Notes: a model not told the origin generated them from the letters alone. 5,955 nucleotides of DNA from CADEED01 sp035765415 (GCA_035765415.1 DASTXR010000041.1:1-5955); one strand, 5' to 3'. Counted from the stretch's first letter, positions 1 through 5,955 are shown. Numbers and translations are program-made.

Positions 1-1
1 C

Positions 2-2002
2 GACTACCAGAGTTTCGGCGACCTCATCATCGAGCGCGAGACCGATGGCTCGGAGGTGTCGGGTTATCGGCGCGAGCTCGACCTGGACACCGCCGCCGCG
101 CGCGTGAGTTTCAAGCAGGGCGACGCCGGCTATCGGCGCGAATACTTCGTCTCGTACCCGGACCAGGCGCTGGTGGCGCGCTGGTACGGCACCAGCCTGC
201 AGAAGCTGCGCATCCGTTTCGCCGTGCACGACAATCGCAATGTCACCATCCGGGCGGAGGGGACGCGCATCCTGATCTCCGGCAGCCTGAAATCGAACGG
301 GCTCAAGTTCGCCGCCGAACTGCGCGTGGTGCCCGAATGCGGCAGCATCAGCCCCGATGGCGACAGTCTGCGCATCGAAAGCGACTGCCAGGTCACGTTC
401 GTGCTGGCGGCGCGCACTAACTATCGCATGCAGTATCCGAGTTATCGCGACGCCGGCGCGGACCCGGTCGCCGCGGTTGCCGCCGACGCGGCAGGCGCAA
501 CACGGGAGCGATTCGCGCAGGTCTTCGCCCGCCATACGCGCGACCACCAGGAGCTGTTCCGGCGCGTGGCGCTGCGCCTGGATGCGGGCGTTGCGAAAAT
601 CCCCACCGACAAATTGCGCGGGCAATATGGCGCCGGCAACGCGGCCGCGGACCGCCAGCTCGAGCAGCTCTATTTCCAGTACGGCCGCTACCTGCTGATC
701 GCCTCTTCGCGCGCGGGCTCGCTGCCCGCGAACCTGCAAGGCGTGTGGAACGACAAGGCGACGCCGCCGTGGAATGCCGACTATCACGTCAACATCAACC
801 TGCAGATGAATTACTGGCCGGCGGAAGTGGCCAATCTCGCCGAAACCGCGCCGCCGCTGTTCGAGTTCGTCGAACACCTCGTCACGCCCGGCAAGCTCGC
901 CGCGCAGCGTTACTTCGACGCCGGCGGCTGGACGATGTTCCTCAACACCAATGCATGGGGCTACGTCGGGCCGATCGACTGGCCCACGGCATTCTGGCAA
1001 CCCGAGGCTTCGGCATGGCTGGCGCAGCATTTCCACGAGCACTATCTATTCAGCCAGGACGTCGAGTTCCTGAAGAAACGCGCGTGGCCCGTCATGAAGG
1101 GCGCGGCGGAGTTCTGGCTGGATGCGCTGGTCGCGGACCCGCGCGACGGGAAGCTCACGGTGACGCCGAGTTATTCGCCCGAGCACGGGCCGTTCACCGC
1201 CGGCGCGGCGATGTCGCAACAGGTCGTCGCGGACCTGTTCGTCAGCACTTCGGCCGCCGCCCAATTGGTGGGCGACAAGGAGTTCGCGAAGCGCGTCGAT
1301 GATGCGCTCGCGAAACTCGACCGCGGCCTGCGCATCGGCAAGTGGGGCCAGTTGCAGGAGTGGAAGGCCGACCTCGATGACCCCAAGAGCGATCACCGCC
1401 ACGTGTCGCAGCTGTTCGCGCTGCATCCGGGGAACGCGATCGATCCGTCGAAGAACACCGAGCTCGCCGCCGCCGCGCGCGCGACGCTCGATGCGCGTGG
1501 CGACGCCAGCACGGGCTGGAGCCGCGCGTGGAAGATCAACTTCTGGGCCCGCCTGCGCGACGGCGATCGCGCGCACAAACTGCTGGAAGGACTGCTGCGC
1601 GACAGCACGCTGCCCAACTTGTGGGATACACATCCCCCGTTCCAGATCGACGGCAACTTCGGCGCGACCGCGGGCATCGTCGAGATGCTGCTGCAGAGCC
1701 AGCACGGCGAGCTGCACATCCTGCCGGCGTTGCCCAAGGCCTGGAGCCAGGGAAGCGTGAAGGGCATCCGCGCGCGTGGCGACATCACCGTCGACATCGA
1801 CTGGGATGCCTGCGGACCCGTGGCGTTGGCGCTGACCACCGGGCGTGCGGGGCCGGTGAATCTGCGCTCGACGCTGTTCGAAAAAGAATTCGGCGGCAGC
1901 GTGAAGACCGAGGGCGCCATGGCCACGCGCAGGTTCGTGGCGAAGAAGGGCGGGCAATACCGATTCACTCGCACCTCCGCGGCGGCCTGCACCGGGCGCT
2001 GA
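2..2002 (+). CDS. Glycoside hydrolase family 95 protein, alpha-L-fucosidase type (5' end missing)
   Basis: Probable exo-glycosidase that removes terminal L-fucose (or, in some family members, L-galactose) from glycans by inversion. The frame is open from base 2 and already reads family sequence (YQSFGDL, then ELDLDTAAARV), so the GTG at 56 is an internal valine and not a start. About 100 or more N-terminal residues, including any signal peptide, lie upstream. In the partial numbering (666 aa), the end of the N-terminal beta domain covers about 1-155, the alpha/alpha barrel about 200-560, and a C-terminal beta domain follows. By comparison with Bifidobacterium AfcA (Asn421, Asn423, Glu566, Asp766), the catalytic set is Asn264 and Asn266 in HVNINLQMNYW, Glu394 in YSPEHGPF, and Asp550 in FQIDGNFG. 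HRHVSQLFALHPGN and GWSRAWKINFWARL are further GH95 hallmarks. It ends TGA, 10 nt before the next gene. Family assignment is firm; the exact substrate is not. Confidence 0.93.
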   Translation, partial: DYQSFGDLIIERETDGSEVSGYRRELDLDTAAARVSFKQGDAGYRREYFVSYPDQALVARWYGTSLQKLRIRFAVHDNRNVTIRAEGTRILISGSLKSNGLKFAAELRVVPECGSISPDGDSLRIESDCQVTFVLAARTNYRMQYPSYRDAGADPVAAVAADAAGATRERFAQVFARHTRDHQELFRRVALRLDAGVAKIPTDKLRGQYGAGNAAADRQLEQLYFQYGRYLLIASSRAGSLPANLQGVWNDKATPPWNADYHVNINLQMNYWPAEVANLAETAPPLFEFVEHLVTPGKLAAQRYFDAGGWTMFLNTNAWGYVGPIDWPTAFWQPEASAWLAQHFHEHYLFSQDVEFLKKRAWPVMKGAAEFWLDALVADPRDGKLTVTPSYSPEHGPFTAGAAMSQQVVADLFVSTSAAAQLVGDKEFAKRVDDALAKLDRGLRIGKWGQLQEWKADLDDPKSDHRHVSQLFALHPGNAIDPSKNTELAAAARATLDARGDASTGWSRAWKINFWARLRDGDRAHKLLEGLLRDSTLPNLWDTHPPFQIDGNFGATAGIVEMLLQSQHGELHILPALPKAWSQGSVKGIRARGDITVDIDWDACGPVALALTTGRAGPVNLRSTLFEKEFGGSVKTEGAMATRRFVAKKGGQYRFTRTSAAACTGR

Positions 2003-2012
2003 GGGCGGAATC

Positions 2013-2435
2013 ATGTTGATCTCCGGCAGTTGTCATTGCGGCAATGTCGAGTTCGTCCTGGACTGGCAGCCGGAACCGACGCGGATCCCTGCGCGGGCTT
2101 GCGGCTGTTCGTTCTGCGTCAAACACGGTGGTGTGTGGACGTCCTGTCCCGCCGGGCGCTTGCGCGTCACGGTGCGTCGGCCCGAGCGCGTCACCCCATA
2201 TTCTTTCGGTACGCGAACCGCGGAATTCCATATTTGCCAGGACTGCGGCATCGTGCCCGTCGTGACGAGCCGCATTGTCGATCGCCTGTACGCAGTCGTC
2301 AGCGTCAATGCGTTCAACGACGTCGATGCCGGGCTCATCGACCGTGCTCCGGCTTCGTTCGATGGAGAGAGCGAGGGCGACCGGTTGACGAGGCGTCAGC
2401 GAAACTGGATAGGCACGGTGGAGTTCGCGCGCTAG
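2013..2435 (+). CDS. GFA-family (Mss4-like fold) zinc-binding protein
   Basis: A 140-residue protein of the family named after the glutathione-dependent formaldehyde-activating enzyme. All the zinc-ligand cysteines expected for the family are visible: Cys7-x-Cys9 (SCHCG), Cys30-x-Cys32-x2-Cys35 (ACGCSFC) and Cys75-x2-Cys78 (CQDCG). The length is that of a single GFA domain. Family members are small cytoplasmic proteins, and most have no demonstrated reaction; even the formaldehyde-activating role of the founding member is disputed, so no substrate is inferred here. The ATG at 2013 is preceded by GAGGG at 2001-2005, which overlaps the stop of the GH95 gene. The 10-nt gap before it and 9-nt gap after it point to co-transcription with both neighbours. 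Nothing nearby (no formaldehyde dehydrogenase or glutathione gene) supports a role in formaldehyde detoxification. Confidence 0.9.
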   Translation: MLISGSCHCGNVEFVLDWQPEPTRIPARACGCSFCVKHGGVWTSCPAGRLRVTVRRPERVTPYSFGTRTAEFHICQDCGIVPVVTSRIVDRLYAVVSVNAFNDVDAGLIDRAPASFDGESEGDRLTRRQRNWIGTVEFAR

Positions 2436-2444
2436 GCTTGGCGC

Positions 2445-3587
2445 ATGAACCCCTACATCGTTCCCTGGATGGACGACGACCTCGAAGTGTTTCGCGACAC
2501 GGTCGTGCGTTTCATCGACACCGAGATGGTCCCGAATGACGCGCGCTGGCGTCAGCAGCATCACGTGGACCGCGAAACCTGGCGCAAGACCGGCGACACC
2601 GGCCTGCTGTTGCTGGACGTGCCGGTCGAGTACGGCGGCGGTGGCGGCGACTTCCGGCACGAGGCCGTCATGTACACCGAGCTGCAACGTCGCGGCATCA
2701 GCAGCTTCGGCCAGAGCGTGCACAGCATGTGCGCGCACTACGTGCTCAATCACGGCAGCGAAGACCAGAAGCGCCGCTTCCTGCCGCGCATGGCGTCGGG
2801 CGAGCTCGTCGGCGCCATCTGCATGACCGAACCCGGCACGGGCTCGGACCTCAAGGGCATTCGAACTCGCGCAGTGAAAGAGGGTGACCACTACGTGGTC
2901 GATGGCGGCAAGACCTTCATCACCAACGGTTTCCTGGCCGGCCTGCTCATGCTGGTGGTGCGCACCGATGCCGACCGCAGCAAGGGCCTGTCCATTCTCA
3001 TGGTCGAGACCCGCGATCTTCCCGGCTACCGGGTCGGGCGCGTGCTCGACAAGATGGGCCAGCACGGTCAGGACACCGCGGAGCTGTTCTTCGAAGGCGT
3101 GAAGGTGCCGGCGGAGAACCTGTTAGGCGGCGTCGAAGGCGCGGGCATGCACCAGCTCATGCACGATCTGCCGTACGAACGAACGGTGATCGCGGTCTGC
3201 GCCGTCGCGGCGATGGAAGGCGGCATCGATGAAACGCTGAAGTACGTGCGCGAGCGCAAGACCTTCGGCCAGCCCGTCTTCAGCTACCAGAACACGCGCT
3301 TCAAACTCGCCGAGCTGGCCAGCATCGCGCGCATCGCCCGCGTGTTCACCGACCGCTGTGTCATGGATCTCATCGCAGGCAAGCTCGATACCGAAACCGC
3401 ATCGATGGCCAAGTGGTGGTGCAGCGACATGCAGCAGCAGGTGCTGGATGAATGTGTGCAGTTGCACGGCGGGTACGGCTACATGAATGAATACCTGGTG
3501 TGCCGGTTGTTCGCCGATTCGCGCGTGCAGCGCATCTACGGTGGCACCAACGAGATCATGAAGGAAGTCATCGCGAGAGGGCTGTGA
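2445..3587 (+). CDS. Acyl-CoA dehydrogenase, long-chain/isovaleryl-type active site
   Basis: FAD-dependent flavoenzyme that oxidises an acyl-CoA to the 2-enoyl-CoA, normally passing electrons to electron-transfer flavoprotein; cytoplasmic. At 380 aa it is full length. The N-terminal helical domain is about 5-122, the beta domain about 125-220, and the C-terminal helical domain 232-379. CMTEPGTGSD (126-135) is the first family signature with one relaxed position. The second signature fits exactly from Gln339 (QLHGGYGY) to Asp358. RKTFG (271-275) is a flavin-contacting stretch. The position of the MCAD catalytic glutamate is glycine here (YGGTNEI, Gly366), while Glu245 in LPYERTVIA aligns with the base of LCAD and isovaleryl-CoA dehydrogenase. 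The tail IMKEVIARGL also resembles LCAD. Substrate chain length cannot be read from the sequence. The start has only a weak AGG (2434-2436) 8 nt upstream. Its TGA overlaps the next ATG by one base. Confidence 0.95.
   Translation: MNPYIVPWMDDDLEVFRDTVVRFIDTEMVPNDARWRQQHHVDRETWRKTGDTGLLLLDVPVEYGGGGGDFRHEAVMYTELQRRGISSFGQSVHSMCAHYVLNHGSEDQKRRFLPRMASGELVGAICMTEPGTGSDLKGIRTRAVKEGDHYVVDGGKTFITNGFLAGLLMLVVRTDADRSKGLSILMVETRDLPGYRVGRVLDKMGQHGQDTAELFFEGVKVPAENLLGGVEGAGMHQLMHDLPYERTVIAVCAVAAMEGGIDETLKYVRERKTFGQPVFSYQNTRFKLAELASIARIARVFTDRCVMDLIAGKLDTETASMAKWWCSDMQQQVLDECVQLHGGYGYMNEYLVCRLFADSRVQRIYGGTNEIMKEVIARGL
3575..3580 (+). promoter_or_regulatory. Ribosome binding site fixing the start of the DUF1801 gene
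   Basis: GAGAGG lies 6 nt before the ATG at 3587, inside the last codons of the acyl-CoA dehydrogenase gene. The reading frame is open further upstream to 3500, but that extension lies entirely within the dehydrogenase gene and matches no family sequence. The ATG at 3587 is therefore the better start. The stop/start arrangement (TGATG) suggests translational coupling. Confidence 0.7.
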
Positions 3588-3949
3588 TGAACGTCGACAG
3601 CTACATCAACTCGTTTCCCAAGGACGTCCAGGTGCTGCTGCGGAAGGTTCGCCGCACCATCCGCGCCGCCGCGCCCAAGGCGACCGAAGTCATCAGCTAT
3701 CGCATGCCGGCGTACAGGCAGCACGGGGTCCTCGTGTACTTCGCAGGCTTCAGCAATCACATCGGCCTCTACCCACCCGTGCGCGGCAATGCGGCGCTCC
3801 AGAAGGCGGTGGCGAAATATGCGGGCCCGAAGGGCAACCTGAAGTTTGCGTTCGGCGAGCCCTTGCCTCTGGAATTGATTGCCCGCATCGTTCGGCACAA
3901 TGCGAAACAGGACGCTGCGAAGGCGCTCGCTCGCAAGAAGAAAAAATAA
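3587..3949 (+). CDS. DUF1801 family protein (YdhG/frataxin-like fold)
   Basis: A 120-residue, soluble, basic protein of the DUF1801 family, whose fold resembles frataxin; the Bacillus member YdhG has been described as an iron chaperone. The family core is clear: an N-terminal helix region with YINSFPKDVQVLL (6-18), the conserved strand block EVISYRMPAY (34-43) followed by VLVYFAGFSNHIGLYP (48-63), and the closing PLPLELIARIV (92-102). The length matches one domain. The C-terminus ends in a lysine run (KKKK), encoded by a purine-rich stretch just before the TAA. The start at 3587 overlaps the TGA of the acyl-CoA dehydrogenase by one base and has a good Shine-Dalgarno. Domain assignment is firm. 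An iron-related role is only a family suggestion, and no iron-binding motif is evident here. Confidence 0.88.
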   Translation: MNVDSYINSFPKDVQVLLRKVRRTIRAAAPKATEVISYRMPAYRQHGVLVYFAGFSNHIGLYPPVRGNAALQKAVAKYAGPKGNLKFAFGEPLPLELIARIVRHNAKQDAAKALARKKKK

Positions 3950-3963
3950 CCGGGAGAACGCCG

Positions 3964-4743
3964 ATGAGCTTCACGTGGGTCGCGCTGCTGCTGACGATCG
4001 CGTTGTTCGCCGGCATGCTGGCGTCCTTCGAAATCGGCCGGCGCGTGGGCGTCAGGCGGCTGGCAACGGATCCCGATGGGCTCACCAAGGGCGCCGGCGC
4101 GGCCGAAGGCGCGGTATTCGCGCTGCTCGGTCTCCTGCTGGCGTTCACGTTCTCCGGAGCGGCCTCGCGCTTCGAAGACCGCAAGTGGTTCATCAACAGC
4201 GAGGCCAATGCGATCGGCACGGCCTATCTACGCATCGACCTGCTGCCCGAGGAGTCGCAGGCGCCGCTGCGCGATCTCTTTCGCCGCTACACCGACAACC
4301 GCGCCACGGTTTACCACGGCGCGCGCAGCCAGCACGACGTGACGGCCGGGCTGGCCGACGGCGCGGCGCTGCAGAACGAGATCTGGAAGCAGGCCATGGC
4401 GGCCATGCGACTGCCCGGCGCGTCGCCGCAGGCCACGATGTTGCTGACCCCGGCATTGAACGAGATGATCGACATCACCGCCACGCGCGTGATGGCCACC
4501 CGAAATCACCCGCCGCACATCATATTCGTGCTGCTCGGGGTGCTGTCCGTCATCGGCGCGCTGCTGGTCGGGTACGCCACCTCGGCTAACAAGGACCGGA
4601 ACTGGTTCCACCACGTCACCTTTGCGCTGGTCATCTCGCTGGCGATTTACGTCATCGTGGACCTGGAATATCCACGGCTCGGCCTCATCAAGGTCGACAG
4701 CGCGGACCAGGCCTTGCTCGACGTCCGTGCCAGCATGCGCTGA
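3964..4743 (+). CDS. DUF4239 (bestrophin-like domain) inner-membrane protein
   Basis: A 259-residue integral membrane protein with four predicted helices: about 5-24, 46-67, 184-205 and 216-235. A hydrophilic, mostly helical segment of about 115 residues lies between helices two and three. The pattern fits DUF4239: the second helix reads EGAVFALLGLLLAFTFS and is followed by ASRFEDRK, then EANAIGTAYLRIDLLP (80-95), and DLEYPRLGLI (233-242) follows the last helix. Databases call the family bestrophin-like because of a distant resemblance to anion channels, but I know of no established transport activity for bacterial members. GGGAGA at 3952-3957 sits 6 nt before the ATG, and the gap from the DUF1801 gene is only 14 nt. 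There is no cleavable signal peptide; the first helix is probably a membrane anchor. Family call is fairly sure, function unknown. Confidence 0.85.
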   Translation: MSFTWVALLLTIALFAGMLASFEIGRRVGVRRLATDPDGLTKGAGAAEGAVFALLGLLLAFTFSGAASRFEDRKWFINSEANAIGTAYLRIDLLPEESQAPLRDLFRRYTDNRATVYHGARSQHDVTAGLADGAALQNEIWKQAMAAMRLPGASPQATMLLTPALNEMIDITATRVMATRNHPPHIIFVLLGVLSVIGALLVGYATSANKDRNWFHHVTFALVISLAIYVIVDLEYPRLGLIKVDSADQALLDVRASMR

Positions 4744-4772
4744 AGGCGCGCCACGAATAACAGGGAACCCCG

Positions 4773-5267
4773 ATGTCAAAGTACCAACTGGCCCAGCTCA
4801 ACATCGCCGCGCTGAAGGCGCCGCTCGACAGTCCGGAGCTCAAGGATTTCGTCGACAACCTGGACCGCATCAACGCGCTGGCCGAGGCCTCTCCGGGTTT
4901 TGTCTGGCGCCTGAAGGGCGATGGCAACGACGCAACCTCGCTGCGCCCGCTCGGCGACAACATCATCGTCAACATGTCGGTGTGGCGCGATGTCGATTCG
5001 CTGCGCAACTACGTGTACCAGTCGGCGCACGTGGCAATCCTCAAGCGCAAGCGCGAATGGTTCACGCGCATGGCGGAGGCGCCGTTCGCGTTGTGGTGGA
5101 TTCCGGAAGGCCACGAGCCGACCATCGCCGAAGCCGTGGCCCGGCTCGAGCACCTGCGCAAACATGGCGCCACCGCCGAAGCCTTCACGTTTGGCGAGGC
5201 GTTCTCCGCGCCCGACGCCGCCGTGGCCGGTGCGCCGTTCTCGTTCAAAGACAGCTGCCCGGCGTAG
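4773..5267 (+). CDS. DUF3291 domain-containing protein
   Basis: A 164-residue soluble protein matching DUF3291, whose fold is related to the small ferredoxin-like antibiotic-biosynthesis monooxygenase (ABM) proteins. Family landmarks are QLAQLNIAALKAPLD near the N-terminus (5-19), NALAEASPGFVWRL (34-47), NMSVWRDVDSLRNYVY (67-82), the histidine of AHVAIL (86), WWIPEGHEPTIAEAVARLEH (108-127) and FTFGEAF (138-144). No cofactor-binding motif or catalytic triad can be named, and no reaction is established for the family. AGGGAA at 4762-4767 lies 5 nt before the ATG. The 29-nt gap from the DUF4239 gene holds no obvious hairpin, so read-through from the upstream genes is likely. It is the last + strand gene; its TAG lies 12 nt from the stop of the convergent channel gene. 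Confidence 0.88.
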   Translation: MSKYQLAQLNIAALKAPLDSPELKDFVDNLDRINALAEASPGFVWRLKGDGNDATSLRPLGDNIIVNMSVWRDVDSLRNYVYQSAHVAILKRKREWFTRMAEAPFALWWIPEGHEPTIAEAVARLEHLRKHGATAEAFTFGEAFSAPDAAVAGAPFSFKDSCPA

Positions 5268-5279
5268 TTCCGGACACGC
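5268..5279. other. 12-nt gap between convergent genes, no visible terminator
   Basis: The + strand DUF3291 gene and the - strand channel gene end tail to tail with only 12 bases between their stop codons. I see no GC-rich hairpin followed by a T run on either strand here. Termination must be factor-dependent, or occur inside the opposite gene. Confidence 0.6.
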
Positions 5280-5717
5280 TTACTCGCGAACCGTGCTCGC
5301 AATCCGGGCGAGGTACAGCCGATTGACCGCCGCGAAGAAGAACGCTCCCGACCATCCACACATGAGGATGCCGGTGAGGCCTTCCATCGCCGCGTGCAAT
5401 CGCCAGGGCGCCGGCAGCACGATGTCGCCGTAGCCGATGGTCGCATAGGTCACCGAGCTGAAATAGAAGCTGGTCTCGAAGCTCGGCAGGGCGCCACTCA
5501 ACCGGTAGTACCCGGCCCAGACCGCGATCTCGAGCAGGTGCGCGAGCACAGTGACGGCGGCGATGCGTGTGAGCAGCCAGGAAATTCTGATGAAACCCAT
5601 GGGCATCGCTTTCTCGAGATTCTTTTGAAAACCGTGGAGCATGGCGCCCAGTACGGCCGCGTGAATTGCGACGGTGAGGCCTAACAACAGGACGCCCTGG
5701 ATCAGACGAAGCATCAT
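5280..5717 (-). CDS. Small potassium channel family protein (Ion_trans_2, TIGYGD filter)
   Basis: A 145-residue membrane protein with the pore module of K+ channels. Order: an extra N-terminal helix (about 4-27), the outer pore helix M1 (about 46-70), a pore helix (80-92), the selectivity filter Thr93-Ile-Gly-Tyr-Gly-Asp98, and the inner helix M2 (108-133), with only about 12 residues after it. By analogy with KcsA, four copies would assemble a K+-selective pore in the inner membrane. There is no voltage sensor, RCK, TrkA-N or cyclic-nucleotide domain, so the gating signal is unknown. Bacterial relatives of this length are usually annotated as two-pore-domain or potassium channel family proteins. 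Two ATG codons are adjacent (5717 and 5714); AGGGAG (5730-5725) lies 7 nt before the first, which is preferred. It probably forms an operon with the DUF4252 gene 46 nt upstream. Confidence 0.9.
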   Translation of the reverse strand: MMLRLIQGVLLLGLTVAIHAAVLGAMLHGFQKNLEKAMPMGFIRISWLLTRIAAVTVLAHLLEIAVWAGYYRLSGALPSFETSFYFSSVTYATIGYGDIVLPAPWRLHAAMEGLTGILMCGWSGAFFFAAVNRLYLARIASTVRE

Positions 5718-5722
5718 GGAAT

Positions 5723-5751
5723 GACTCCCTGGTCGACGAAGACCCTGAGTC
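5723..5751 (-). promoter_or_regulatory. Imperfect inverted repeat overlapping the channel gene's ribosome binding site
   Basis: GACTC (5723-5727) pairs with GAGTC (5747-5751), and inside it GGTC (5731-5734) pairs with GACC (5741-5744) around a 6-base loop; 3 and 2 unpaired bases separate the two stems. In the - strand transcript the Shine-Dalgarno AGGGAG (5730-5725) falls partly in the internal loop and partly in the outer stem. The hairpin could lower translation of the channel gene. No T run follows, so it is not a standard intrinsic terminator. The stems are short (5 and 4 bp), and chance occurrence is possible. Confidence 0.35.
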
Positions 5752-5763
5752 TACATCGACTGA

Positions 5764-5955
5764 CTACTTCGGTTTCTCCGCTGCTGCCGGCTTCTTGCCG
5801 GTTTCGATTTCCAAATCGGGCACGCCGAAGTTGCCTTCGAGGTCATGCAACTGCTCGAGGTCGATGTTGCCCACGATGTTCACGATGGTGAACTCGCGCG
5901 GCTCGCTGGCGATGATGGCGAGGCCCTGGGCCTTCTCGCCGTCGATGAGCACGAA
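5764..5955 (-). CDS. DUF4252 domain-containing protein, C-terminal part (5' end beyond window)
   Basis: The frame stays open to the window edge, giving 63 C-terminal residues and a TAG at 5766-5764. The visible part has the DUF4252 ending: hydrophobic strands in AQGLAIIASE, then FTIVNIVGNIDLEQL, then a tail rich in Ala, Lys and Pro (KKPAAAEKPK). The GTG at 5952 encodes an internal valine (FVLIDGEK) and is unlikely to be the start. Full-length members are usually small secreted proteins or lipoproteins of unknown function with an N-terminal signal; that part cannot be seen here. The gene is followed after 46 nt by the channel gene on the same strand, suggesting shared transcription. The assignment rests on a short fragment. 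Confidence 0.7.
   Translation of the reverse strand, partial: FVLIDGEKAQGLAIIASEPREFTIVNIVGNIDLEQLHDLEGNFGVPDLEIETGKKPAAAEKPK

Noticed and set aside
56..58. GTG as the start of the GH95 gene
   Set aside because: The same frame is open to the window edge and reads conserved GH95 sequence before this codon, so it is an internal valine of a truncated gene.
1046..2014. Long - strand open frame (322 codons) antisense to the GH95 gene
   Set aside because: It reads as low-complexity Arg/Ala/Gly/Val-rich protein without a recognisable domain. The + strand frame carries clear GH95 motifs throughout, and GC-rich third positions commonly leave antisense frames open.
1965..3065. Long - strand open frame (366 codons) across the GFA and acyl-CoA dehydrogenase genes
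   Set aside because: It spans two well-supported + strand genes and their junction, has a His/Ala/Asp-rich shadow composition and shows no family motif.
3500..3586. N-terminal extension of the DUF1801 protein
   Set aside because: It lies wholly within the acyl-CoA dehydrogenase coding region in another frame and matches no DUF1801 sequence. The ATG at 3587 has a good Shine-Dalgarno and begins just before the conserved domain.
4228..4779. - strand frames opposite the DUF4239 and DUF3291 genes
   Set aside because: They have no domain features, and the + strand frames have clear membrane helices, family motifs and ribosome binding sites.
5257..5309. GCCCGG (5257-5262) and CCGGGC (5304-5309) as a terminator stem between the convergent genes
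   Set aside because: The arms are only 6 bp and about 40 nt apart, with no T run on either strand, so this is probably chance in GC-rich DNA.

Overview
The window is GC-rich, densely coding DNA from a bacterial chromosome. Intergenic gaps are a few to a few tens of bases, and no stretch over 300 bases lacks a gene. The gene content (GH95 glycosidase, GFA protein, LCAD-type acyl-CoA dehydrogenase, DUF1801, DUF4239, DUF3291, a small K+ channel, DUF4252) and the base composition suggest a free-living proteobacterium. A gammaproteobacterium of the Steroidobacter/Xanthomonadales kind is my best guess, but nothing in the window fixes the taxon. I see no rRNA, tRNA, insertion sequence, phage gene, CRISPR array or attachment site.

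Layout. Six genes run on the + strand from the left edge to 5267: (1) the last 666 residues of a GH95 alpha-L-fucosidase-type glycoside hydrolase, whose 5' end lies outside; (2) a GFA-family zinc protein; (3) an acyl-CoA dehydrogenase; (4) a DUF1801 protein; (5) a four-helix DUF4239 (bestrophin-like) membrane protein; (6) a DUF3291 protein. The junctions are 10 nt, 9 nt, a 1-nt stop/start overlap, 14 nt and 29 nt, so all six could lie on one transcript. Two genes on the - strand converge on this block: a 145-residue K+ channel with a TIGYGD selectivity filter and, upstream of it, the C-terminal 63 residues of a DUF4252 protein that runs off the right edge.

How the genes might work together. 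The + strand set does not form a recognisable pathway: one polysaccharide-degrading enzyme, one fatty/branched acyl-CoA oxidation enzyme, one zinc-binding GFA protein and three domain-of-unknown-function proteins. The tight spacing of genes 3 to 5 is the best evidence for co-expression. On the - strand the channel follows the DUF4252 gene by 46 nt, and a small inverted repeat in that gap overlaps the channel's ribosome binding site. I found no convincing new multi-gene system. The findings below are modest leads.
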